A stretch of DNA of 32,743 nt from Methylobacterium sp. (GTDB taxonomy: Bacteria; Pseudomonadota; Alphaproteobacteria; Rhizobiales; Beijerinckiaceae): positions 1 through 32,743 of the forward strand of contig NZ_JAIETD010000136.1 of NCBI RefSeq assembly GCF_019745455.1. The letters are read 5' to 3'. Below are positions 16,996 to 25,470 of this stretch, in pieces. Under the pieces are notes generated by a model. The model saw nothing but the letters and a program-made list of their open reading frames with translations. It did no database searches and was not told where the DNA came from. Positions within the stretch are counted from its first letter, which is position 1. Every line of letters starts with the position of its first letter. The position numbers were made by a program, and so were the translations under genes.

Positions 16996-17625
16996 ATGCC
17001 CTATACCTACGAGACAGACGGCGCGGCGATCTATGCCGAGAGCTTCGCGACGATCCGGGCGGAGGCCGACCTCGCACGCTTTGCCCCGGACGAGGAACAG
17101 GTCGCCGTCCGCATGATCCATGCGGCGGGCATGGTGGGGCTGGAAGCGCATGTGCGGTTTTCCCCCGACATGGTCGGAGCAGCACGTGCGGCGCTCGAGG
17201 CGGGCGCGCCGATCCTCTGCGATGCGCGCATGGTCAGCGAAGGGGTGACACGCAAGCGGCTGCCTGCGGTGAACGAGGTGATCTGCACGCTTCAGGACGC
17301 CTCGGTGCCCGAACTGGCCGCAAGGATGGGCACCACCCGCTCCGCCGCGGCGCTGGAATTGTGGCGCCCGCATCTGGCTGGAGGCCTCGTCGCCATCGGC
17401 AATGCGCCGACGGCGCTGTTCCACCTGCTGGAGATGCTGGAAGACCCGGACTGCCCCCGCCCGGCAGCGATCATCGGTTGCCCCGTGGGCTTCGTCGGTG
17501 CGGCGGAATCGAAGGCCGCCCTGTGGGAGGCGCAGCCCGCGCCCTGCCTGATCGTTGAGGGGCGCCTCGGCGGCAGCGCGATCACAGTCGCCGCCATCAA
17601 CGCCATCGCGAGCCGCGCGGAATGA
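16996..17625 (+). CDS. cobH: Precorrin-8X methylmutase
   Basis: CobH moves a methyl group from C-11 to C-12 of precorrin-8X to give hydrogenobyrinic acid. The 209-residue protein has the catalytic His in RMIHAAG (His42), MVSEGVTRKRL, GNAPTALF and GCPVGFVGAAESK. The length is typical. It starts 3 nt after cobG and overlaps cobI by 4 nt. Confidence 0.96.
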   Translation: MPYTYETDGAAIYAESFATIRAEADLARFAPDEEQVAVRMIHAAGMVGLEAHVRFSPDMVGAARAALEAGAPILCDARMVSEGVTRKRLPAVNEVICTLQDASVPELAARMGTTRSAAALELWRPHLAGGLVAIGNAPTALFHLLEMLEDPDCPRPAAIIGCPVGFVGAAESKAALWEAQPAPCLIVEGRLGGSAITVAAINAIASRAE

Positions 17626-18350
17626 GCGCCGGTACGATCCATGGCGTCGGCCTCGGCCCCGGCGACCCCGACCTGATGAGTGTCCGCGCGCACCGGCTGG
17701 TGCGCGGCGCGACCCATGTCGCCTATTTCCGCAAGGCCGGTCGCCCGGGCCGCGCGCGGACCATTGTGGAGGGGATGCTGCGCGCCGACGCCGTCGAGAT
17801 CGCGATGGAGTACCCGGTAACCACGGAAATCCCGCTGGACGATCCCGCCTATGCCGAGTGCCTGTCCGGCTTCTATGCCGAGGTGTCGGTGCGTCTGCGT
17901 GACATCGCCCGGTCCGGCGCGGACGTGGTCGTCCTCTGCGAGGGCGATCCGTTCTTCTACGGCTCCTTCATGCATCTCTACACGCGGTTGAGGGACGATG
18001 TTCCGGTGCGTGTCGTGCCCGCGATCACCGGGATGTCCGCGGCCTGGACTGCGACCGGCATCCCCGTGACCTGGGGCGACGACGTGCTGACGGTGCTCCT
18101 GGGAACGATGCCGCAATCGGTTCTCGCGCGGCACATGGCCGACGCCGATGCCATCGTCGTTATGAAGGTCGGTCGCAACCTGCCGAAAGTACGTGACGCG
18201 CTGGAAACGGCAGGGAAGCTCGAGCGCGCATGGCTCGTGGAATGCGCGAGCATGGCCGAGGAACGGGCCGTTCCGCTGGCCGAGGCTGGGGATCGCGCGT
18301 CGCCTTACTTCTCCATCGTGATCGTTCACGGACAGGGGCGGCGTCCATGA
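17622..18350 (+). CDS. cobI: Precorrin-2 C20-methyltransferase
   Basis: CobI methylates precorrin-2 at C-20 with S-adenosylmethionine to form precorrin-3A. The 242-residue protein belongs to the class III tetrapyrrole methylase fold: GVGLGPGDPDLMSVRA at the N-terminus, the VVLCEGDPFFYGSFM segment near 105, and VVPAITGMSAAWTATGIP. The length is normal. The start overlaps cobH, and the stop overlaps the cobJ ATG by 4 nt. Confidence 0.95.
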   Translation: MSAGTIHGVGLGPGDPDLMSVRAHRLVRGATHVAYFRKAGRPGRARTIVEGMLRADAVEIAMEYPVTTEIPLDDPAYAECLSGFYAEVSVRLRDIARSGADVVVLCEGDPFFYGSFMHLYTRLRDDVPVRVVPAITGMSAAWTATGIPVTWGDDVLTVLLGTMPQSVLARHMADADAIVVMKVGRNLPKVRDALETAGKLERAWLVECASMAEERAVPLAEAGDRASPYFSIVIVHGQGRRP

Positions 18351-19099
18351 CCGGATGGCTGGTCATCGCGGGGTTGGGGCCGGGAGACGACGCGTTGATC
18401 ACGCCCGAGGTCACGCAGGCCCTGGCCGAGGCGACGGATGTCGTGGGCTACGCGCCTTACGTTCGTCGCGTTCCCGGCCGCCGTGGGCTTCAGCGCCACG
18501 AGACGGACAATCGCGAGGAGCTGGACCGCGCGCAGCATGCCCTGAAGATGGCCCACGAGGGGCGGCGTGTCGTGGTAGTGAGTTCCGGCGATCCCGGCGT
18601 TTTCGCCATGGCCGCGGCGGTGTTCGAGGCCGTGGAGGGCGGCCCGCGCAGCTGGCGAGGTCTCGAAATCCGGGTGCTCCCCGGCATCACCGCGATGCTT
18701 GCCGCCGCCGCACGCGTGGGCGCACCGCTCGGTCACGATTTCTGCGCGATCAACCTCAGCGACAATCTGAAGCCCCAGGCGCTGATCGAGGCACGGCTGC
18801 GCCATGCCGTCGAGGCCGATTTCGCGATCGCGCTCTACAATCCGAGGTCGAAGGCGCGACCCGACGGCATGAGTCTTGCGCTGAAACTGCTCAGAAGCAT
18901 CTGTGAGCCGTCCCGCGTGGTCGTTTTCGCAAGGGCGGTCTCGACGCCGAAGGAGCACCTCCGCGTCGTCCGCCTTGCGGACGCATCCCCGAACATGGCC
19001 GATATGCGCACCGTCGTCCTGATCGGGTCGTCGGCGACGCGCATCATTGAGCGCGATGGCGCGCCCTTCGTCTACACGCCGAGGTCGGTTCCGGAATGA
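18347..19099 (+). CDS. cobJ: Precorrin-3B C17-methyltransferase
   Basis: CobJ methylates C-17 and drives ring contraction of precorrin-3B to precorrin-4. The 250 residues show IAGLGPGDDALITPEV, the GYAPYVRRV segment, VVVSSGDPGVFAM and LPGITAMLAAAARVGAPLGHDF, all typical of CobJ. The start at 18347 overlaps cobI by 4 nt. The last 28 nt overlap the 3' end of the oppositely oriented cobK. Confidence 0.95.
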   Translation: MTGWLVIAGLGPGDDALITPEVTQALAEATDVVGYAPYVRRVPGRRGLQRHETDNREELDRAQHALKMAHEGRRVVVVSSGDPGVFAMAAAVFEAVEGGPRSWRGLEIRVLPGITAMLAAAARVGAPLGHDFCAINLSDNLKPQALIEARLRHAVEADFAIALYNPRSKARPDGMSLALKLLRSICEPSRVVVFARAVSTPKEHLRVVRLADASPNMADMRTVVLIGSSATRIIERDGAPFVYTPRSVPE

Positions 19100-19827
19100 G
19101 CGAGCCAGTCGAAGACCTGCGCCACATCATGGACCTCGAGGCGGGCTGGCGGCGTCGGCCGGTCGATCATGATGACCGGCAGCCCAAGCGCTCGCGCCGC
19201 GGCGATCTTGGCGTAGGCCCCGGTTCCGCCTGCGTTTTTCGAAACAACGATCTCGATTCCGTGCCGTTCCATCAGGGCGCGGTCCGCCGCCTCCTCGAAG
19301 GGGCCACGGTCGACAAGCACCTCCGCGTCAGGAAAGGGCAGCGGCCCTTTCGGCGGATCAACCAGCCGCAGGAGGTAGCGATGCTGCGGGTTGGGCGCGA
19401 AGTCTGCCAGATGCATCCGTCCCACAGCCAACATGACGGTTGCGCGCGGCCGATCGAGCGCCAACACCGCGCCCGGGATGTCTGTCACGTGCTGCCACCG
19501 GTCGCCGGGACCGGCCTGCCATTCGGGCCGCGTGAGGGCAAGAAGCGGCACGCCGGCCCGTGCGCAGGCGGCGACGGCGTTGCGGCTCATCTGCACCGCA
19601 AACGGGTGTGTCGCGTCGATCACATGGGTAATGCTTGCCTTGCGCAGGAAGCATATCAGGCCGTCGACCCCGCCGAAGCCACCGATCCGCTGCGGCAGAG
19701 GCTGTCGCAGGGGCCGCTCGACCCGTCCGGCGAAAGACACGACGCCGTTCAGCCCGCGCTCGGCCGCCACCCGGGCGAGCGCCGTCGCCTCGGACGTCCC
19801 GGCGAGGATCAGGAGGTTCGGCTCCAT
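19072..19827 (-). CDS. cobK: Precorrin-6A reductase
   Basis: CobK reduces precorrin-6A to precorrin-6B with NADPH. The 251 residues begin MEPNLLILAGTSEATALA, followed by GLICFLRKASITHVIDATHPFA and VVSKNAGGTGAYAKI, the usual CobK motifs. It is the only minus-strand gene inside the long plus-strand operon. Its 3' end overlaps cobJ by 28 nt, and its start codon (19825-19827) interleaves with the cobL start (19826-19828) in a shared CATG. Its promoter must therefore lie within cobL. An in-frame ATG at 19863 would start inside cobL; the start nearer the dinucleotide-binding motif is preferred. Confidence 0.94.
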   Translation of the reverse strand: MEPNLLILAGTSEATALARVAAERGLNGVVSFAGRVERPLRQPLPQRIGGFGGVDGLICFLRKASITHVIDATHPFAVQMSRNAVAACARAGVPLLALTRPEWQAGPGDRWQHVTDIPGAVLALDRPRATVMLAVGRMHLADFAPNPQHRYLLRLVDPPKGPLPFPDAEVLVDRGPFEEAADRALMERHGIEIVVSKNAGGTGAYAKIAAARALGLPVIMIDRPTPPARLEVHDVAQVFDWLAHSGTDLGV

Positions 19828-19828
19828 G
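19811..19828 (+). promoter_or_regulatory. Ribosome binding site of cobL inside antisense cobK
   Basis: AGGAGG at 19811-19816 lies 9 nt before the cobL ATG at 19826. It is at the same time the complement of the Leu-Leu codons near the cobK N-terminus, so the site that sets the cobL start is constrained by cobK coding. Confidence 0.6.
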
Positions 19829-21037
19829 GCTGAGGCTCCGTCGAAGACTGCATGGCTCACCATCGTGGGCCTCGGCGAAGATGGACCGGACGGCCTGCCG
19901 CCCGCAAGCCGGCGTGCGCTCGATCAGGCCGAGGTGGTCATGGGCGCGAAACGGCACCTCGCCTTGCTGCCGGGCCTGAAGGCCGACACCGTCGAATGGC
20001 CCGTGCCCTTCGCCGACGGTCTGCCGATCCTGCGTGGGTATCGAGGCCGCCCCGTCGTGGTGCTCGCCTCGGGCGATCCGTTCTGGTTCGGCGCGGGCGC
20101 GGTGATCGCGCGTGACCTCGACGCATGCGAATGGCGCGCGCTTCCGGGGCCGTCCACGTTTTCGCTCGCCGCCGCGCGGCTCGGCTGGCCGCTCGAGCGC
20201 ACGCTGTGTCTCGGCCTCCACGCTGCGCCGCTCACGCGCTTGAGGCCGCATCTTGCCCCGGGCCTGCGTGCCATCGTGCTGTTACGCGACGGAGAGGCCG
20301 TGCCGGCCCTCGCCGCCTACCTGCGTGACGAGGGCTTCGGAGACACCCGGATGACGGTGATGGAGGCGCTCGGCGGTCAGCTTGAGCGCATCACCGTTTT
20401 GACCGCCGAAACTCCGCCCGGCGACGCCTTCGCCCATCCTGTTGCCGTGGCGCTGGAGGTTGAGGGCGATGGCCTCTGCCTGCCCGTCGCGTCCGGAATC
20501 GACGACGGTTTCTTCGACACCGATGGCCAGATCACCAAGCGCCCTGTCCGCGCGCTGGCCCTGTCGGCGCTGGCTCCGCGCCCCTACGAGACCTTGTGGG
20601 ACATCGGCGGCGGTTCGGGCACCATCGCCATCGAGTGGCTCTTGTCACATCCCACGACCGAGGCTGTCAGCATCGAGCTGCGCGCCGACCGCGCCGACCG
20701 CATCCGTGCCAATGCCGACCGGCTGGCGGTGGACCGGCTGCGCGTCATCGAGGGGCAGGCACCGGGCGCGCTCGAGGGCTTCGCCGCCCCGCAGGCCGTC
20801 TTCATCGGTGGCGGGCTCAGCGACGCGTTGCTGACAGATCTGACGGAGCGCCTCCCACCCGGCACACGCCTTGTCGCCCATGCGGTGACGCTGGAGTCAG
20901 AGGGGTTGCTGGCCGCCTGGTCGGAGCGGCTCGGCGGGTCACTCCTGCGCATCGAGTTGTCCGAGGCCGGGGCGCTCGGGGCCAGGCGCGGCTGGAAGGC
21001 GGCCTATCCGGTGGTGCAATGGCGGGTGGTCCTGTGA
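19826..21037 (+). CDS. cobL: Precorrin-6B C5,15-methyltransferase (decarboxylating)
   Basis: CobL methylates C-5 and C-15 of precorrin-6B and decarboxylates the acetate at C-12, giving precorrin-8X. The 403-residue protein is the natural fusion of a CbiE-like tetrapyrrole methylase domain (residues about 9-200, TIVGLGEDGPDGLPPASRR, VVLASGDPFWFGAG) with a CbiT-like Rossmann methyltransferase domain (WDIGGGSGTIAIEWL near 255). ATG 19826 is chosen because AGGAGG lies 9 nt upstream. The next gene, cobE, starts at its end. Confidence 0.95.
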   Translation: MAEAPSKTAWLTIVGLGEDGPDGLPPASRRALDQAEVVMGAKRHLALLPGLKADTVEWPVPFADGLPILRGYRGRPVVVLASGDPFWFGAGAVIARDLDACEWRALPGPSTFSLAAARLGWPLERTLCLGLHAAPLTRLRPHLAPGLRAIVLLRDGEAVPALAAYLRDEGFGDTRMTVMEALGGQLERITVLTAETPPGDAFAHPVAVALEVEGDGLCLPVASGIDDGFFDTDGQITKRPVRALALSALAPRPYETLWDIGGGSGTIAIEWLLSHPTTEAVSIELRADRADRIRANADRLAVDRLRVIEGQAPGALEGFAAPQAVFIGGGLSDALLTDLTERLPPGTRLVAHAVTLESEGLLAAWSERLGGSLLRIELSEAGALGARRGWKAAYPVVQWRVVL

Positions 21038-21402
21038 TCGTGGCGGGCTTTGGGTTCCGTGCGGCGGCGACGGTCGACAGTCTTGCCGATGCCTTGGCGC
21101 GAACCGGGGCTGCGGGCAGCGTGGCAGCGCTCGCCACGCTCGAGGACAAGGCGCGAGGCGAGGCCTTCCGCACCTTCGCTGCGGCCCTGTCCCTGCCGGT
21201 CCATCCGGTTGACGCCAAGACGCTTGCGCGGCAGGAGACCTTGACGCGCTCGGACGCTTCCAGGATCGCACGCGGCACCGGAAGTGTGGCGGAGGCGTCG
21301 GCGCTAGCCGCAGCAGGGCAAGGCGCGAAGCTGATGGCAAAGCGGGTGATCTCGGGCGACGGCCTGGCCACCTGTGCACTGGCGGAAAGGGACGGACCAT
21401 GA
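21034..21402 (+). CDS. cobE: Cobalamin biosynthesis protein CobE (CbiG C-terminal-like)
   Basis: This small protein of 122 residues from GTG 21034 (or 127 from ATG 21019) has IVAGFGFRAAATVDSL and LARQETLTRSDASRIARGTGSVAEASALAAAG. These match the CobE/CbiG C-terminal family found in most aerobic cob clusters. Its reaction is not established. The GTG is preferred because GTGA overlaps the cobL stop by 4 nt, as in most junctions of this operon, but the ATG cannot be excluded. The stop overlaps the cobM start by 4 nt. Confidence 0.88.
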   Translation: MIVAGFGFRAAATVDSLADALARTGAAGSVAALATLEDKARGEAFRTFAAALSLPVHPVDAKTLARQETLTRSDASRIARGTGSVAEASALAAAGQGAKLMAKRVISGDGLATCALAERDGP

Positions 21403-22193
21403 CAGTGCATTTCATCGGCGCCGGACCGGGCGCCCCCGACCTTCTGACGCTGCGTGGCCGCGACCTGATCGCACGCTGCCCGGTCTGCCTCTATGCCGGG
21501 TCGCTGGTGCCCGAGGCGGTGCTGGCCCATTGCCCGGACGGCGCGCGGATCGTGAACACGGCACCGATGGACCTGGAAGCGATCATGGCCGAGATCGCGG
21601 TGGCGCAGGACGCGGGCCATGATGTCGCGCGGCTCCATTCGGGCGATCTGTCGGTCTGGTCGGCCATGGGCGAACAGCTGCGCCGCCTCGAGACGATGGG
21701 CATTCCCTACACCGTCACCCCGGGTGTGCCGTCCTTCGCCGCGGCCGCGGCCGCTCTTGGCGCCGAACTGACGCTGCCGGGCGTGGCGCAATCAGTGGTC
21801 CTGACGCGAACGCCGGGCCGCGCGTCGTCGATGCCACCGGGCGAAACGCTTGCCGCGTTCGGGGCGACGGGGGCGACGCTGGCCATCCACCTCTCGATCC
21901 AGAACCTCGCGCGCGTGGTTGCCGATCTGACCCCGCATCTCGGAGCGGACTGCCCCGTGGCGATCATCTGGCGCGCCAGTTGGCCCGAAGAGCGGATCGT
22001 GCGGGGGACGCTTGGCACCATCGAGGCCGCGATGCCCGAGGGGATCGAGCGGACCGCGCTGATCCTCGCGGGTCCGGCACTCGGCGCGTCGGAGTTCGGC
22101 GAAAGCCGCCTCTACGCCGCGGATTATGACCGGCGCTACCGCCCGCAACGCGCCGACAGCCCATGGGCAGAGTGGAGCGAGGGCGATGACTGA
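21399..22193 (+). CDS. cobM: Precorrin-4 C11-methyltransferase
   Basis: CobM methylates C-11 of precorrin-4 to give precorrin-5. The 264 residues carry the tetrapyrrole methylase motifs FIGAGPGAPDLLTLRGRDLI, CLYAGSLVPEAVL, ARLHSGDLSVWSAMGEQ and VTPGVPSFAAAAAALGAELT, all diagnostic of CobM. The length is typical. It overlaps cobE by 4 nt and cobB by 8 nt. Confidence 0.96.
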   Translation: MTVHFIGAGPGAPDLLTLRGRDLIARCPVCLYAGSLVPEAVLAHCPDGARIVNTAPMDLEAIMAEIAVAQDAGHDVARLHSGDLSVWSAMGEQLRRLETMGIPYTVTPGVPSFAAAAAALGAELTLPGVAQSVVLTRTPGRASSMPPGETLAAFGATGATLAIHLSIQNLARVVADLTPHLGADCPVAIIWRASWPEERIVRGTLGTIEAAMPEGIERTALILAGPALGASEFGESRLYAADYDRRYRPQRADSPWAEWSEGDD

Positions 22194-23523
22194 CACGGTG
22201 TCCAACGGCGGGGCCTTCCCCCCTGGGCTGCTCGTCTCGGCCCCGGCTTCGGGCACGGGCAAGACGACCGTGATGCTGGGCCTTCTCCGTGCACTCTCCG
22301 ACGACGGGCTGACCGTACAGCCCTTCAAGTCCGGCCCCGACTACATCGACCCCGCCTTCCATCGGGCCGCCACAGGGCGCGCATCGTTCAACCTCGATAC
22401 CTGGGCGATGGGGGAGGCGCTCTTCGCGACCATCGCTGCGCAGGCCTGTGGCACGGACATCTGCGTGGCGGAAGGGAGCATGGGCCTTTTCGATGGTGTC
22501 GCGACGCGGGGGCGCAGCGGCTTCGGGTCGAGCGCCGAGACTGCGCGAAGGATGGCTTGGCCGGTGGTGTTGGTCCTCGACGTCGGCGGACAGGCGCAGT
22601 CGGCGGCGGCCACCGCGCTCGGCTTCGCCCGCTATGACGAGGGCCTGCCCTTCGCGGGCGTGATCCTGAACCGCGTTGCGAGCCCCAGGCACGAACGGCT
22701 CACCCGCCTCGGGATGGAGCGCGCGGGCCTGCCCGTTCTTGGTGCGTTGCCCCGGCGGGGTGATCTGACCCTGCCCGAGCGTCATCTGGGCCTCGTGCAG
22801 GCGGTGGAACATCCGGACCTCGACGCCGCCATCGCGGGCTACGCGGCCTTCCTGCGAGCGCATGTCGATCTTTCGGCGATCCGGGCTGCCGCGCGCGGAA
22901 CCGCGGCGGGCGGCGCGGGTTCGCTTCCCAAGCCACCCGCGCAGCGCATCGCGCTGGCGCAGGACGCGGCGTTTTCCTTCACCTACCCGCATCTTCTGGA
23001 GGGTTGGCGGGCCGCAGGGGCTGAAATCCTGCCCTTTTCGCCTCTGGGCGACGAGCCGCCCGATCCATCCGCCGATCTGGTCTGGCTTCCCGGAGGTTAC
23101 CCCGAGCTTCATGCCGGGCGTCTCTCCGCAGCGGCGCGATTCCGCGATGGGCTGCGGCGGCACGCCGAAACGCGCCCCGTTCATGGCGAGTGCGGGGGAT
23201 ACATGGCGCTTGGCCAGGTGCTGATCGACAAGGACGGGGTCCGACACGAGATGGCGGGCCTTCTGGGCCTCGTCACATCCTACGAGAAACGCAAGTTTCA
23301 CCTCGGTTATCGCCGCGCCGTCCTGCGCGCCCCCATGCCGGGGCAGACGGCGGGCGCTGCACTGCGCGGCCACGAGTTCCACTACTCTACCATCCTCGAG
23401 CAACCCGACGAGGCGCTGGCGGACGTGGCCGATGCCGATGGCAACCCGGTGCCCGAGACCGGATCGCGGCGCGGACACGTGACCGGCACCTTCTTTCACC
23501 TCATCGCGGGCGAAGACACATGA
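22186..23523 (+). CDS. cobB: Hydrogenobyrinic acid a,c-diamide synthase
   Basis: CobB amidates side chains a and c of hydrogenobyrinate before cobalt insertion. The 445-residue protein has a P-loop, ASGTGKTTVM near 22-31, then FKSGPDYIDPAFH and EGSMGLFDG. The C-terminal glutaminase-like domain contains HGECGGYMALG (catalytic Cys) and GTFFHL (His). The ATG lies 8 nt inside the end of cobM with a GGAGCGAGGG ribosome binding region. It overlaps cobA by 4 nt. Confidence 0.95.
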   Translation: MTDTVSNGGAFPPGLLVSAPASGTGKTTVMLGLLRALSDDGLTVQPFKSGPDYIDPAFHRAATGRASFNLDTWAMGEALFATIAAQACGTDICVAEGSMGLFDGVATRGRSGFGSSAETARRMAWPVVLVLDVGGQAQSAAATALGFARYDEGLPFAGVILNRVASPRHERLTRLGMERAGLPVLGALPRRGDLTLPERHLGLVQAVEHPDLDAAIAGYAAFLRAHVDLSAIRAAARGTAAGGAGSLPKPPAQRIALAQDAAFSFTYPHLLEGWRAAGAEILPFSPLGDEPPDPSADLVWLPGGYPELHAGRLSAAARFRDGLRRHAETRPVHGECGGYMALGQVLIDKDGVRHEMAGLLGLVTSYEKRKFHLGYRRAVLRAPMPGQTAGAALRGHEFHYSTILEQPDEALADVADADGNPVPETGSRRGHVTGTFFHLIAGEDT

Positions 23524-24254
23524 CCGGGTTCGTGAGCTTCGTGGGCTCTGGCCCCGGCGATCCGGAGCTTCTGACGCTGAAGGCGCTCGATCGGCTCAAG
23601 CACGCCGATGCGGTGCTTTACGACGACCTTTCGGCCGGTCCGATCCTGTCCCATGCGCGCCCGGGCGCGGACCTCGTGAGCGTCGGAAAGCGGGCCGGGC
23701 GACCCTCGCCCAAGCAGCATCACGTCAGCCGCCTCCTCGTGGACTACGCGCAAGGTGGTGGGCGGATCGTGCGGCTGAAATCCGGCGATGGCGGGCTCTT
23801 CGGGCGGCTGGAGGAGGAACTCGTGGCCTTGCACGAGGCCGGCATTCCCTACGAGATCGTGCCGGGCGTGGCCTCGCCCCTCGCTGCCGCCGCTGCCGCG
23901 GGCATCCCGCTGACCCGCCGCCTGACCGCGCGGCGCGTACAGTTCGTGACCGGGCACGATGTGGATGGGCGCCTGCCCGAAGACCTGAACCTCGACGCGC
24001 TGGCCGACCCTTTGGCCTGCACCGTGGTCTTCATGGGCAAGCGCACCTTCGCGGCCCTCGCCGAGGCGCTGATCGCGCGCGGCCTGCCGGGGGACACCTC
24101 GGCGCTGCTGGCCGAGGCGGTCGGCAAGCCCGAACAGGTGCTGTCGCGCGGCACCGTCTCCACGCTTGCGGCACGGCTGGCGGCCGATCCGGGGCCGTTG
24201 CCCGCGCTGATCTTCTACGGCTCGCTGGCCGAGATCGGAGGCGAGGGTGCATGA
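23520..24254 (+). CDS. cobA: Uroporphyrinogen-III C-methyltransferase
   Basis: CobA (SUMT) doubly methylates uroporphyrinogen III to precorrin-2, the entry step of the pathway. The 244 residues show VGSGPGDPELLTLKAL, AVLYDDL, VGKRAGRPSPKQ, RLKSGDGGLFGRLEEE and VPGVASPLAAAAAAGIPLT, typical of the stand-alone SUMT class without a siroheme oxidase domain. Family members usually read RLKGGDPFVFGRG where this one has RLKSGDGGLFGRL. The stop region overlaps the GTG start of cobF by 8 nt. Confidence 0.94.
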   Translation: MTGFVSFVGSGPGDPELLTLKALDRLKHADAVLYDDLSAGPILSHARPGADLVSVGKRAGRPSPKQHHVSRLLVDYAQGGGRIVRLKSGDGGLFGRLEEELVALHEAGIPYEIVPGVASPLAAAAAAGIPLTRRLTARRVQFVTGHDVDGRLPEDLNLDALADPLACTVVFMGKRTFAALAEALIARGLPGDTSALLAEAVGKPEQVLSRGTVSTLAARLAADPGPLPALIFYGSLAEIGGEGA

Positions 24255-24981
24255 GCTTTGGCTCATTGGGATCGGCACGGGCAATCCGGCCCATGTGACA
24301 CTCGAAGGGCAGGCCGCTCTGCGGGAGGCCGCGCTGGTGATGGTGCCGCGCAAGGGGCCCGACAAGGCGGACCTCGCCGAGCTGCGTCACGAGATCCTGC
24401 GGGCCTCCGGCAGCACCGCACCCGTCGCGGAATTCGACATGCCGGTGCGCGACGAAAGCCTGCCCTATGCCGAGCGGGTCGCCCGCTGGCATGACGAAAT
24501 CGCCCGGATCTGGGCCGAGACGATCGCCGCCCATCATCCGGCGGGGCCGGTCGCGCTCATGGTCTGGGGCGATCCGGGACTTTACGACTCGACGCTCAGG
24601 ATCGCGGATCGTTTGACCCCGCACCCGCGCCTGCGCGTGGTGCCGGGGATCACGTCGCTGCAGGCGCTGACGGCGGCCCACGCGATTCCGTTCAACACGG
24701 TGAACGGCGCCGTGACGGTCACGACGGGCCGTCGCCTGCGCGATCACGGCTGGCCCGAGGAGGCCGAGACCATTGCCGTCCTGCTCGATGGCGAGTGCAG
24801 CTTCCGGCACCTCCCACCGCACGGCCTGCACATCTGGTGGGGCGGATTCCTCGGCATGCCTGAGCAGGTGCTCGACGCCGGGCCGCTGGCCGAGGCCGGG
24901 CCGCGCATCGTTGCAAGACGCGCCGAGGCTCGCGCGCGGCACGGCTGGATCATGGATACCTACCTGATCCGTCGCCGGTGA
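24247..24981 (+). CDS. cobF: Precorrin-6A synthase (deacetylating)
   Basis: CobF methylates C-1 and removes the acetyl fragment of precorrin-5 to give precorrin-6A. The 244 residues start at GTG 24247; the ATG at 24251 is in a different frame. Motifs are LWLIGIGTGNPAHVTLEG, VPRKGPDKADLAELR, MVWGDPGLYDSTLRI and VPGITSLQALTAAHAIP. It is the last recognisable enzyme of the operon. About 155 nt without a recognisable feature follow before the second DUF1636 gene. Confidence 0.95.
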   Translation: MHELWLIGIGTGNPAHVTLEGQAALREAALVMVPRKGPDKADLAELRHEILRASGSTAPVAEFDMPVRDESLPYAERVARWHDEIARIWAETIAAHHPAGPVALMVWGDPGLYDSTLRIADRLTPHPRLRVVPGITSLQALTAAHAIPFNTVNGAVTVTTGRRLRDHGWPEEAETIAVLLDGECSFRHLPPHGLHIWWGGFLGMPEQVLDAGPLAEAGPRIVARRAEARARHGWIMDTYLIRRR

Positions 24982-25136
24982 GCGTGGGCGAGATGATGCA
25001 GCTCTGACCAGGGAACAGGGAGCCGATGACCGCAATGAACGCGGCCGGGACCCATGTTTGGCAGACGACAAGCGTCTCTGGCCACGCTCGCCGATAATCA
25101 CTACCGATGATCTTGTCGCCGGCACGGTCGGGAATC

Positions 25137-25470
25137 ATGTCCTTCGTTCCGATCCACCTCCACATCTGCAGAAGCTGCAGCAGTCAGGATTTGACTATCC
25201 TCCGCGCGGCGATTACGCCCGGTGGGCTTGCCGCTCGGGTGCTCGTTTCGGAACAGGATTGCATGAACGGATGCGCCCGCCCCGTATCATTGGCGCTGCA
25301 ATCGCCCGAGCGCGCGACCTATTTCTTCGGGGGGGTGGACCTCGAGGCAGACGTCGCCGACATCGTCGCCACGCTGCGTGCCTACCTTGACGCCCCGAAG
25401 GGCTGGATCGAGGATGCCCGGCCCTGCGGCCGACTGCGCGTGCCTCGTGGGGCGCGTGCCGGCGCTCTAG
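25137..25470 (+). pseudogene. DUF1636 family protein (second copy), frameshifted near its end
   Basis: ATG 25137 opens MSFVPIHLHICRSC with Cys11, Cys14, Cys42 and Cys46 (QDCMNGC), the same pattern as the first DUF1636 protein in this window. The frame matches up to ARPCGRLR (about 25439). It then continues to 26075 only by running antisense through the next gene. In another frame the sequence gives CLVGRVPAL and stops at TAG 25468-25470, matching the RKNCIARIPPL end of the paralogue. A small indel near 25432-25441 therefore seems to have shifted the frame. All four Cys precede it, so a product could still work. It may be transcribed with cobF. Confidence 0.75.

Noticed and set aside
22126..23499. 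Long minus-strand open frame opposite cobB
   Set aside because: Antisense shadow of cobB, with no recognisable motif.
24950..25165. A 71-codon minus-strand frame across the cobF-DUF1636 gap that looks vaguely like a transposase piece
   Set aside because: It overlaps both neighbouring genes, has no motif I can name, and no ribosome binding site was found. It could be an old mobile-element scar but is not supported.
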